DNA of 64,000 nucleotides from Desulfoferula sp040751985 (GTDB lineage: Bacteria > Desulfobacterota > Desulfarculia > Desulfarculales > Desulfarculaceae). Location of the stretch: contig JBFMFU010000096.1 of the NCBI GenBank assembly GCA_040751985.1, positions 88,612-152,611 of the forward strand, given 5' to 3'. Shown piece after piece: positions 9,430 to 17,159 of this stretch. Every line of letters starts with the position of its first letter. Position 1 is the stretch's first letter. The notes beneath the pieces were generated by a model. The model had not been told where the DNA came from, searched no databases, and worked only from the letters and a program-made list of their open reading frames with translations. Made by a program: the position numbers and the translations under genes.

Positions 9430-11295
9430 ATGTGCGGCTTGAACGGGTTCAGCTGGGAGGATCAGGGCCTTATCCAGGCCATGAACCGGGTACTCCACCA
9501 CCGGGGTCCGGACGACCGGGGCCAGGTGGTGGGCTTCGGCGCCTCCCTGGGCCAGACCCGGCTTTCCATCATCGACCTGTCCGAGCGCGGCCGCCAGCCC
9601 ATGGTCAACGAGACCGGCGACGTGTTCGTGGTGGTCAACGGCGAAATCTACAACCACCTGGACCTACGCGCCGAGCTGATCCAGGCCGGCCACGTCTTCC
9701 ACAGCCACAGCGACTCCGAGGTGGTGCTGCACGGCTATGAGCAGTGGGGCCCCGGCGTCATCGAGCGCATCATCGGCATGTTCTGTTTCGCGGTGCTGGA
9801 CGGACCCAGAAGGCGGATCATGCTGGGCCGCGACCGCCTGGGCATCAAGCCCCTGTACTACCACCTGAGCCAGGGCCGGCTCATCTTCAGCAACGAGATC
9901 AAAGCCATGCTGGCCTGGCCCGGCCTGGAGCGCCGGGTGGACCTCACCAGCCTGTTCCACTACCTGGGCTATGAGTACGTGCCCGCCCCGCGCACCCTGT
10001 TCGCGGGCGTGAACAAGCTTCGGCAGGGCCACTACGCCATCTTCGAGCTGGACAGCGGCCGCTTTGAAGAGAAGCCCTACTGGGACGTGCGCTTCCAGCC
10101 CCGCTTCTCCCGGCCCGAGGAGGCGGTGGAGGAACTGCGCGCCCTGCTCAAGCTGTCGGTCAAGCGCCGGTTGATGAGCGACGTGCCCCTGGGGGTGTTC
10201 CTCTCCGGCGGCCTGGACTCCACCACGGTGGTGGCCCTGATGCGCGAGCTGGGGGTCAGCGAGCTAAAGACCTTCTCCATCGCCTACCCGGACCCCAGCT
10301 TCAGCGAACTGGACTACGCCAATGACATGGCCCGGCACTACGGCACCGACCAGACCGTGCTGATGATCCAGGGCCTGAGCATGGAGGACCTGGAGACGGC
10401 GGTCTACCATCTGGACGAGCCCATGACCGACCTGTCGGCCATCCCCCTGATGCTCATCTGCCGCAAGGCCAAGGAGCGGGTGACGGTGGTGCTCTCGGGC
10501 GAAGGCGGCGACGAGATCTTCGCCGGCTACGACCGTTTCAAGGCCTCCAAGGCGGCGCGTGTCCTGGGCTGGCTGCCCGGCTGCGCCGCGGCGCTCCACC
10601 GCTTGGCCGGGCTACTACCCGACCAGCCCCAGAAAAAGGGCGCGGTCAACGTGCTCAAGCGCTTCCTGGAGGGCTGCGTGCTGCCGGCCGAGGGCGAGCA
10701 CCTGCGCTGGCAGTACTTCCTGGCCCCGGAGCTGGCCGGCCAGCTATTCCAGCCCGAGGTGGCGGCCCAGGTGGGCCTGGACGACCCCTTCGCCCCGGTG
10801 CGGGAGGTGCTCTCCCACTGCAACAGCCGCGACCGCCTGGACCGGGAGGTGTACCTGGACCTCAAGCTGGCCATGGCCGACAGCGTTTTGATGAAGGTGG
10901 ACAAAATGTCTATGTCCACCTCCCTGGAGGTGCGGGTGCCCTTCCTGGACCACGAGGTGGTGGAGTTCACCGCCAGCCTGCCCTCCTGGTTCAAGCTCAA
11001 GGGCTTCACCACCAAGTACATCCTGCGCCAGGCCATCCAGGGCCTGGTGCCGGACCGGGTGGTGTTCCGGGGCAAGCAGGGCTACTCCCTGCCGGTGAAG
11101 AACCTGCTGCGCGGCCAGCTGCGGCCTTTGATGCAGGAGCTGCTCACCACCAGCCCCTTGGTCCGGGATTTCCTGCAACCGGCCACGGTGCAGCGCCTGA
11201 TGGCCGAGCACCTGGCCGGCACCCACAACCACAACCACATCCTCTGGGCCCTGGTCAATGCGACCCTGTGGCACCGCCGTTTCCTGGAAGGCTAG
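9430..11295 (+). CDS. asnB: Asparagine synthase (glutamine-hydrolysing)
   Basis: ATG at 9430 gives a protein beginning Met-Cys-Gly, where Cys2 is the N-terminal nucleophile of class II glutamine amidotransferases; an AAGGGAG SD precedes it. Residues 2 to about 210 contain HHRGPDDRG and the NGEIYNH motif of the glutaminase domain. Residues about 230-600 form the synthetase domain with the ATP pyrophosphatase loop SGGLDST at 259-264. Length (621 aa) is typical. Such paralogues in extracellular polysaccharide clusters often amidate sugars or peptides instead of making free asparagine, and the neighbours here (acyltransferase, flippase-like protein) point that way. An in-frame upstream extension from 9343 was rejected because it would bury Cys2. 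Confidence 0.9.
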   Translation: MCGLNGFSWEDQGLIQAMNRVLHHRGPDDRGQVVGFGASLGQTRLSIIDLSERGRQPMVNETGDVFVVVNGEIYNHLDLRAELIQAGHVFHSHSDSEVVLHGYEQWGPGVIERIIGMFCFAVLDGPRRRIMLGRDRLGIKPLYYHLSQGRLIFSNEIKAMLAWPGLERRVDLTSLFHYLGYEYVPAPRTLFAGVNKLRQGHYAIFELDSGRFEEKPYWDVRFQPRFSRPEEAVEELRALLKLSVKRRLMSDVPLGVFLSGGLDSTTVVALMRELGVSELKTFSIAYPDPSFSELDYANDMARHYGTDQTVLMIQGLSMEDLETAVYHLDEPMTDLSAIPLMLICRKAKERVTVVLSGEGGDEIFAGYDRFKASKAARVLGWLPGCAAALHRLAGLLPDQPQKKGAVNVLKRFLEGCVLPAEGEHLRWQYFLAPELAGQLFQPEVAAQVGLDDPFAPVREVLSHCNSRDRLDREVYLDLKLAMADSVLMKVDKMSMSTSLEVRVPFLDHEVVEFTASLPSWFKLKGFTTKYILRQAIQGLVPDRVVFRGKQGYSLPVKNLLRGQLRPLMQELLTTSPLVRDFLQPATVQRLMAEHLAGTHNHNHILWALVNATLWHRRFLEG

Positions 11296-11362
11296 ACAGC
11301 CCCGGAAGCCGCGTGATAATTACTGGTTGAGTCGCCCCTTTCACCGGGAGGTGGTAGGTTCC

Positions 11363-12142
11363 ATGAGCACCCAGGCCCCCAAGCCCAGCAGCGCCGGCGG
11401 GTCAAAGACCCACGCCGCGGCCACCGGCCAGGGCAGTGCCCTGCGGCGCTACCAGGACCTCATCCTGGGCCACCGCTCTTGGGCCGGTCTGCTCTACTTC
11501 GAGCTGTGCATGCTCTTCGCTCATTTGCAGGGCGCCCTGGGTCTGTTCCTGCGCAAGCTGCTCTGGCCGTCCCTCTTCGGCTCCTGCGGCCGCGGGGTGA
11601 TGTTCGGGGCCGGGGTTATCCTGCGCCACCCGCGGCGCATCCACCTGGGCGAGCGGGTGGTGGTCAGCGAGGGCTGCATATTGGACGCCCGCAACCCGGA
11701 CAGCGAGCGGGCGCTGGTTATAGACGAGGACGTGAACCTGGCCAACGACGTGATGCTCTCCTGCAAGATGGGCAGCATCCACATCGGCCCCCGCTGCGGC
11801 TTGGGGGCACGCACCATAGTCCACTCCGTGGCCGGCAACCCGGTCGCCATCGGCGCCGACGTGGTCATCGGGCCCCAGTGCTACCTGGCCGGCGGCGGCG
11901 ACTACCACACCGAGCGCCTGGACATACCCATCGCCCAGCAGGGCATCAAGTACCTGGGCGGCATTGACATCGGCGACGGCGCCTGGCTGGCGGCCCAGGT
12001 CACGGTGACCGACGGGGTGCGCCTGGGCGCGGGCTGCATCGCCGCTGCCGGCGCGGTGGTCACCCAGGACGTGCCGCCTCTGGCCGTGGTGGGCGGCGTG
12101 CCGGCCCGGGTGCTCAAGACCCGCGGCCCGGCGGGCCAGTAA
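11363..12142 (+). CDS. Acyltransferase, left-handed beta-helix (hexapeptide repeat)
   Basis: Residues about 75-240 show the imperfect hexapeptide pattern of left-handed beta-helix acyltransferases, with stretches such as RGVMFGAGVILRHPRRIHLG, ARTIVHS and VVIGPQCYLAGGGDYHTE, and the typical end VPPLAVVGGVPARVLKTRG. ATG at 11363 is preceded by GGGAGG. The protein (259 aa) resembles WcaF/NodL-type O-acetyltransferases, which decorate sugars using acetyl-CoA. It follows asnB closely and precedes a flippase-like gene on the same strand, so it is probably part of a surface-polysaccharide modification operon. The acceptor sugar cannot be inferred. Confidence 0.82.
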   Translation: MSTQAPKPSSAGGSKTHAAATGQGSALRRYQDLILGHRSWAGLLYFELCMLFAHLQGALGLFLRKLLWPSLFGSCGRGVMFGAGVILRHPRRIHLGERVVVSEGCILDARNPDSERALVIDEDVNLANDVMLSCKMGSIHIGPRCGLGARTIVHSVAGNPVAIGADVVIGPQCYLAGGGDYHTERLDIPIAQQGIKYLGGIDIGDGAWLAAQVTVTDGVRLGAGCIAAAGAVVTQDVPPLAVVGGVPARVLKTRGPAGQ

Positions 12143-12176
12143 CCGGGGCGCCCCAGGCCCGAACCCAGGATCAACC

Positions 12177-13253
12177 ATGCCCGACCCAGCTGACAGCCAA
12201 CGCCGGCCGCTGCAAAAAAGGCGGCTGGGCGCGGTTATTTCCCTGCTCTTGGCCTGCGGCTTCACCGGGGCCTTGTTCTGGTACCTGGCCCGCACCACCA
12301 CCCTGGCCGACTGGGTGGGCCTTTACCGCGGCCTGGCCTGGAGCTTCTTTGCGGCCTACCTGGTCTTGTTCTGGGGCTCCATGGCCCTCAAGGCCCTGCG
12401 CTACCGGGTGCTCCTGGCCGCCTCGGGCGAGAAGGTGCGCTACTGGCACCTGGTGGTGCTCACCTTCGTGAGCAACCTGTTCGTGGACCTCTTGCCCGCG
12501 CGCAGCGGCAGCCTGGCCTACATCGTCTTCCTCAACCGCAAGCTGGCCGTGGGCCTGCCGGCGGCCTTTTCCTCCTTTGCCTTCTCCTTCATCTTCGACC
12601 TCATCGGCATGCTGCCCCTGTTCGGCCTGGCCATCGTCCTGCACCAGGCCGCGGCCGGCGGCGAGGGCGTGCTCTGGGTCCTGCTGGGGGTGCTGGGGGT
12701 CATCGCGGTGCTGGCCCTGCTGCTCTTGGAGCGGGTGCTGGCCGTGGCCGCGGTGCTGTCCGCCTGGCTCACCGCCCGCCTGCGCGGCCGCACCCAGAAC
12801 CTGGCCGGCCGCCTGGCCCGGGAGGTGGAGGCCATGCGCCTGGACGTGGCCCGGGTCAAGTCCCAGGGCGTGTTCTGGCGGGTGCTGTTGATCTCGGTGG
12901 CCATCCGGGCTCTTAAATACTTGGGCCTGTACGTGCTGGTGGCCGGCCTGGCCGCCCAGTGGCCGGCCGAGGCCGCCCGCCTGGGCTTTTCCCTGGTGCT
13001 GTTCGCCTTGGTGGCGGCCGAGGCCACGGCCAGCCTGCCCATCTCGGGCATCGCCGGCTTCGGGGCCTACGAGGGGGTGATGATGGCCACCCTGCGCGCC
13101 GCGGGTCTGGCCGCCACCCAAGCGGCCCTGATACCCTTCGGACTGCACCTGCTCACCCAGGTCGTGGACTACACCCTGGGCGGCCTGGCCCTGGTGATCC
13201 TGAGCCTGACCGCCCGCCCGGAGAGGAAAGATGACGCCCCCCCGGCGAGCTAA
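12177..13253 (+). CDS. Flippase-like membrane protein (UPF0104/AglD type)
   Basis: A 358-residue polytopic protein. Conserved family segments are visible: WGSMALKALRYRVLLAASGEKVRYWHL, FVSNLFVDLLPARSGSLAYIVFLNRK, and near the C-terminus LPISGIAGFGAYEGVMMATL. It belongs to the same broad family as the product of 8250-9287 but is only distantly similar. It overlaps the next gene by 23 bases, which suggests coupled translation. Family members have been tied to lipid-linked glycan or aminoacyl-lipid translocation; the exact cargo is unknown. Confidence 0.75.
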   Translation: MPDPADSQRRPLQKRRLGAVISLLLACGFTGALFWYLARTTTLADWVGLYRGLAWSFFAAYLVLFWGSMALKALRYRVLLAASGEKVRYWHLVVLTFVSNLFVDLLPARSGSLAYIVFLNRKLAVGLPAAFSSFAFSFIFDLIGMLPLFGLAIVLHQAAAGGEGVLWVLLGVLGVIAVLALLLLERVLAVAAVLSAWLTARLRGRTQNLAGRLAREVEAMRLDVARVKSQGVFWRVLLISVAIRALKYLGLYVLVAGLAAQWPAEAARLGFSLVLFALVAAEATASLPISGIAGFGAYEGVMMATLRAAGLAATQAALIPFGLHLLTQVVDYTLGGLALVILSLTARPERKDDAPPAS

Positions 13254-14265
13254 GAGAATCATCGCCTGGCTGGCGGCCCTGGCCCTGGCCAGTCTGGCCG
13301 CGGTGGTGGTGGCCCACTTCGGGCCGCGCTACGCCTACCGCCTGTTCGGCAACTGGGCCCTCAGCGCGGTGCCCGACACCCTCAGCGAGGCGCAGAAGAA
13401 GGACATCCGCGCCCGCACCCAGGGCCTCAAGGCCCGCGTGGTCTGGTCCTCCTCGCGCAGCGGCAGCCACGAGATCTATATGCTCACCCTGCCCGAGCTG
13501 AAGCTGTTTCGCCTGACCGACAACAAGTTCGTGGACACCTTCCCCCGCTTCTCGCCCGACGGCAAGCAGCTGGTCTACATCCGTAGCCAGAAACCCTGGG
13601 TGAGCCAGCGCAACCTGGAGCTGTGGGACGTGTATCGCCAGGAGTTGGACAGCCACCGGGAGACGCTGGTGGCCAGGGGCGGCAACTACCCCCTGTGGGT
13701 GAGCCAGGGCGAGGTGAGCTTCCTGCGCAAGACCCAGGTGGTGCTCAAGGAACTGACCGGCGGCCGGGAGAAGGTGATATACGACGGCAGCCGCTCGGCC
13801 GTGCGCGGCGAGATACAGACCCCGGAGCTTTCGCCCACCAACCGCAACCTGCTGGCCCTCACCGCCCGGGCCAAGCTGGACGGGGTGTATGTCTGCGACC
13901 TGACCAACGGCAAGCACGTGCGCATCGGCGCCGGCTGCCAGTTGGGCTGGTTCCCGGACGGCCGGCGCCTGCTGTGGGTGGACAACGGCGGCCGCGGCGG
14001 CAACCACATCCTGGCCTCGCCCCTGACGCCGGTGCAGCCGAAGGTGTTCATGGACCTGCCCAGCGCGTACAGCCACGAGTACTTCCCGCGCCTGTCCGCC
14101 GACGGCCGCTGGATGGTCTGGGCCGCGGCGGCCAAGGGGCACGAGCACGACATCGCCGACTACGAGATATTCCTCTGGGACACAACCAAGCCCTGGGACC
14201 GGGCCGTGCGCCTGACCTACAGCGCGGCCAACGACAACTGGCCGGACATCTTCGTGGACAAATAG
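13231..14265 (+). CDS. TolB/PD40-like beta-propeller protein, membrane-anchored
   Basis: Residues 10-30 form an uncleaved signal-anchor helix (IIAWLAALALASLAAVVVAHF). The remainder contains repeated WD40-like/PD40 blades: SGSHEIYMLTLPELKLFRLTDN followed by FPRFSPDGKQLVYIRS; a second block with LGWFPDGRRLLWVDNG; and a last block with FPRLSADGRWMVWAAA. An AGAGGAAAG SD precedes ATG at 13231 inside the end of the upstream gene. Such propellers act in the periplasm as binding platforms. Its place at the end of the asnB-acyltransferase-flippase operon suggests an accessory role in envelope glycan handling. No catalytic motif is seen. Confidence 0.72.
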   Translation: MTPPRRAKRIIAWLAALALASLAAVVVAHFGPRYAYRLFGNWALSAVPDTLSEAQKKDIRARTQGLKARVVWSSSRSGSHEIYMLTLPELKLFRLTDNKFVDTFPRFSPDGKQLVYIRSQKPWVSQRNLELWDVYRQELDSHRETLVARGGNYPLWVSQGEVSFLRKTQVVLKELTGGREKVIYDGSRSAVRGEIQTPELSPTNRNLLALTARAKLDGVYVCDLTNGKHVRIGAGCQLGWFPDGRRLLWVDNGGRGGNHILASPLTPVQPKVFMDLPSAYSHEYFPRLSADGRWMVWAAAAKGHEHDIADYEIFLWDTTKPWDRAVRLTYSAANDNWPDIFVDK

Positions 14266-14558
14266 GGAAGCCTGCCGATTCGGTCCGTGCCTGCCGGGTT
14301 GCCGGGTATCCAAGAGGTTTTGCAAAAGGGGCAGCTCCCGGCGGCCCGAGACGGCGCCCGCTGTTTCCGCCAGCCACCGTTCTGCCAGGCCCGCGTGGTC
14401 CCTCTGGGTGGCCCGTACCTGAGTCCAAAATGTAGTGGCGGGGTTTGTGCCCGTCAGGTACCGCCCCGCCGGCTCAGCCCCGGTCCGCGCCGGCGTAGTC
14501 CCTCGACAATCCCCTAAGTTAGCCTAGCCGTCATCTTAAGCGCGCCTGCCCCAAAAGC
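14266..14558. other. Intergenic region without recognisable gene
   Basis: This stretch of about 290 bases lies between the convergent beta-propeller and hsp20 genes. It is GC-rich and has no supported reading frame. One short segment around 14427-14465 (GGCGGGGTTTGTGCCCG) resembles the GC-rich palindromic repeat seen at 36692 and 47806. I see no tRNA, riboswitch or clear small-RNA signature. Confidence 0.4.
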
Positions 14559-14584
14559 CGCCGGCCCCCGAGCGGGGGCCGGCG
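14553..14584 (-). terminator. Rho-independent terminator of hsp20
   Basis: A 12-bp perfect stem (14559-14570 with 14573-14584, two-base loop) is followed, in the minus-strand reading direction, by GGC then TTTT. It lies 23 bases beyond the hsp20 stop codon. Confidence 0.75.
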
Positions 14585-14606
14585 CGTGTTCAGAGCAAGC
14601 TAGCGG

Positions 14607-15056
14607 TTAGCCTTTCTTTACCTCGATGGTCTTGGGCTCGGGCTTCTCGCACTTGGGCAGGGTCACCCGCAGCACGCCGTCCTTGTGCACGGCCTCCAGC
14701 TTCTCGACATCCACCTCCTCGGGCAGGCGGAAGGCGCGATAGAAGCTGCCGTAGGTGCGCTCCTCCAGGTGGTAGCCCTCCTTGTCCTCGGTGTGCTCGT
14801 CCTTTTTCTCGCCTGTGAGCACCAGCACGTCACCGTGCAGGCTCACCTCGATCTCCTCGGGCTTCAGGCCCGGGACCTCGGCGGTCAGCTCGTAGCCCTT
14901 ATCGGTCTCCTTGAAGTCCACCGCGGGTACGACCCCCCTTTTCTCCCACAGGGTGGGGAACTCGACTTCACCGAACACGCGGGAGACTAGCTCGTCAAAG
15001 TCCCGATACACACGGCCCAGGGATGTCTCTTTCACAAAAGGAATCAGGCCGTACAT
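14607..15056 (-). CDS. hsp20: Small heat-shock protein, Hsp20/alpha-crystallin family
   Basis: A 149-residue ATP-independent chaperone of the cytoplasm. The alpha-crystallin domain spans about residues 45-135, with VPAVDFKETDKGYELTAEVPG at its start, the LVLTGEKK strand, and the C-terminal signature GVLRVTLPK. The short C-terminal tail EPKTIEVKKG carries the IxV-type anchor used in oligomer assembly. ATG at 15056 has a strong GGAGGG SD. It is divergent from ftsH, so the two protein-quality-control genes share a regulatory region that holds two palindromes. Confidence 0.93.
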   Translation of the reverse strand: MYGLIPFVKETSLGRVYRDFDELVSRVFGEVEFPTLWEKRGVVPAVDFKETDKGYELTAEVPGLKPEEIEVSLHGDVLVLTGEKKDEHTEDKEGYHLEERTYGSFYRAFRLPEEVDVEKLEAVHKDGVLRVTLPKCEKPEPKTIEVKKG

Positions 15057-15073
15057 AACACCCTCCTTTTTTC

Positions 15074-15088
15074 CCTGACTATGTCAGG
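15074..15088 (-). promoter_or_regulatory. Palindromic operator candidate in hsp20 leader
   Basis: CCTGAC-TAT-GTCAGG is a perfect 6-bp inverted repeat (15074-15079 and 15083-15088). It lies just upstream of the hsp20 SD and downstream of a possible promoter, whose minus-strand elements are TTGATT, a 16-base spacer and TACTTT. Its position would suit a repressor site or an RNA thermometer stem. Confidence 0.45.
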
Positions 15089-15122
15089 CTTCAATATTAA
15101 AGTAAGATCGCCGGGCCTGAAA

Positions 15123-15139
15123 TCAAGGGCTGCCCTTGA
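15123..15139. promoter_or_regulatory. Palindrome between hsp20 and ftsH promoters
   Basis: TCAAGGG-CTG-CCCTTGA (15123-15129 and 15133-15139) is a perfect 7-bp inverted repeat. Its halves contain the -35-like TTGATT (minus, toward hsp20) and TTGACC (plus, toward ftsH), so a protein bound here could control both genes. Confidence 0.45.
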
Positions 15140-15246
15140 CCGGGCCAGGGGGTGATAGTAATCTTTTTTCAGCTAGTTGGTAATGCATCCCATGTGGGTG
15201 GCTACAAACCCCGGTGGCTGCCTCCCCAGGGAGGGGGTGACATAGA

Positions 15247-17112
15247 GTGGAAAAACAGCACAAATTTTCCATCTGGTACGTACTGCTGGGCATCTGGGCC
15301 GTATTGATCCTGAACAACATCATCGCCGGCCAGATCGGACCCAAGCAGATTCCCTATAGCGAGTTCCTGAGCCAGGTGCGCGACGACAAGATCAAAGAGA
15401 TCGCCATCGGCAAGGACACCATTACCGGCAAGATGCTGGGCAAGGACGGCGCCGAGGCCTCTTTCACGACGGTGCGGGTGACGCCGGACCTGGCCAAGGA
15501 GCTGCAGGGCCACAAGATCGAGTTCCGGGGCGAGGTGGAGTCCACCTTCATGCGCACCCTTTTCTCCTGGATGGTGCCCATCTTCCTGTTCCTGGGCGTG
15601 TGGTACTTCATGATGAAGCGCATGGGCCCGGGCGCTGGCGTGATGAACTTCGGGGCCAACAAGGCCAAGATCTACGCCGAGGAGGAGATATCCACCCGCT
15701 TTGAGGACGTGGCCGGCGTGGACGAGGCCAAGGCCGAGTTGGAAGAGATCGTGCAGTTCCTCAAGACGCCGGAACGCTTCACCCGCCTGGGCGGGCGCAT
15801 GCCCAAGGGCGTGCTCCTGGTGGGGCCTCCGGGCACGGGCAAGACGCTCCTCTCGCGCGCCGTGGCCGGTGAGGCCGGGGTGCCCTTCTTTTCCATCTCC
15901 GGCTCGGAGTTCGTGGAGCTGTTCGTGGGCATGGGCGCGGCCCGGGTGCGCGACCTGTTCAAACAGGCCAAGGAAAAGGCGCCCTGCATCGTGTTCATCG
16001 ACGAGTTGGACGCCCTGGGCAAGGTGCGCGGGGTGGGCAGCTTCGGCGGCCACGACGAGCGCGAGCAGACCCTGCAGCAGCTGTTGGTGGAGATGGACGG
16101 TTTCGACCCCCGGGTGGGGGTGATCATCATGGCCGCCACCAACCGGCCCGAGATACTGGACCCGGCCCTCTTACGAGCCGGCCGCTTCGACCGCCAGGTG
16201 CTCCTGGACAAGCCGGACCTCAACGGGCGCCTGGCCATCCTGGAGGTGCACGCGCGTCGCATCTCCCTGGCCGACGACGTGAACCTGAAGATTCTGGCCC
16301 AGCGCACGCCGGGGCTGTCGGGCGCGGACCTGGAGAACATCCTCAACGAGGGGGCGCTCCTGGCCGCCCGCGCCGACCGCAACGAGGTGACCATGGCCGA
16401 CCTGGAAGAGGCTGTGGACCGCATCATGGGCGGCCTGGAGAAGAAGAACCGGGTCATCAACGAGCAGGAGAAGCAGCGGGTGGCCTTCCACGAGACCGGC
16501 CACGCCCTGGTGGCGGCCTTCACGCCCCTGACCGACAAGGTGCACAAGATCAGCATCATCCCCCGGGGCATCGCGGCCCTGGGCTACACCGAGCAGCGCC
16601 CTACCGAGGACCGCTACCTGATGAGCCAGAGTGAACTGGAGGGGCGGGTGGACGTGCTGTTGGGCGGCCGGGTGGCCGAGCGGCTGCACTTCGGCGAGGT
16701 CTCCACCGGCGCGGCCAACGACCTGCAACGGGCCACGGACATGGTGCGGGCCATGCTCACCCAGTACGGCATGGGCCAGACCCTGGGCCCGGTGACCTAC
16801 AGCCGCCGCAACCAGCCGGTGTTCCTGGCCCCTGACTCCATGCTGGCCCCGCCGGCCCAGGAGTACTCCGAGGCCACGGCCGCGGCATTGGACAAGGAAC
16901 TGCGGCAGTTCATGGAGACCCGCGAGAATCGGGTGCAAGATCTGCTGCAGGAGCACGGCGACCTGCTCAAGGCGGTGGCCGAGCGCCTGCTCAAGGATGA
17001 GGTGCTCGGCGGCGACGATTTCATGGCCATGGTGAACAAGGACCAGGCCGGAGCCCAGAAGGCCGCGGCCGCCGGGCACCACCGGACGAGCCATAAGAAG
17101 AAGGAAGAATAG
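15247..17112 (+). CDS. ftsH: ATP-dependent zinc metalloprotease FtsH
   Basis: A 621-residue inner-membrane AAA+ protease that degrades membrane and regulatory proteins. There are two N-terminal helices (about residues 8-27 and 105-122) flanking a short periplasmic domain. The AAA module has Walker A GPPGTGKT at 193-200 and Walker B IVFIDELDALG, plus the second-region SRH (NRPEILDPALLRAGRFDRQ). The zinc site HETGH is at 415-419. The start is GTG at 15247 behind an AGGGAGGGGG ribosome site. The C-terminus lacks extra domains. It is divergent from hsp20, so it is probably heat- or envelope-stress controlled. Confidence 0.97.
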   Translation: MEKQHKFSIWYVLLGIWAVLILNNIIAGQIGPKQIPYSEFLSQVRDDKIKEIAIGKDTITGKMLGKDGAEASFTTVRVTPDLAKELQGHKIEFRGEVESTFMRTLFSWMVPIFLFLGVWYFMMKRMGPGAGVMNFGANKAKIYAEEEISTRFEDVAGVDEAKAELEEIVQFLKTPERFTRLGGRMPKGVLLVGPPGTGKTLLSRAVAGEAGVPFFSISGSEFVELFVGMGAARVRDLFKQAKEKAPCIVFIDELDALGKVRGVGSFGGHDEREQTLQQLLVEMDGFDPRVGVIIMAATNRPEILDPALLRAGRFDRQVLLDKPDLNGRLAILEVHARRISLADDVNLKILAQRTPGLSGADLENILNEGALLAARADRNEVTMADLEEAVDRIMGGLEKKNRVINEQEKQRVAFHETGHALVAAFTPLTDKVHKISIIPRGIAALGYTEQRPTEDRYLMSQSELEGRVDVLLGGRVAERLHFGEVSTGAANDLQRATDMVRAMLTQYGMGQTLGPVTYSRRNQPVFLAPDSMLAPPAQEYSEATAAALDKELRQFMETRENRVQDLLQEHGDLLKAVAERLLKDEVLGGDDFMAMVNKDQAGAQKAAAAGHHRTSHKKKEE

Positions 17113-17159
17113 GGTAGGGAAGGGCTCGCTAGCCGTTTGGATTGCGCGGTGATTAGTCC

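Noticed and set aside
14266..14606. Possible structured RNA downstream of the beta-propeller gene
   Set aside because: GC-rich sequence can fold, but I could not match it to tRNA, SRP RNA, RNase P RNA or a riboswitch core. Only the terminator is supported.
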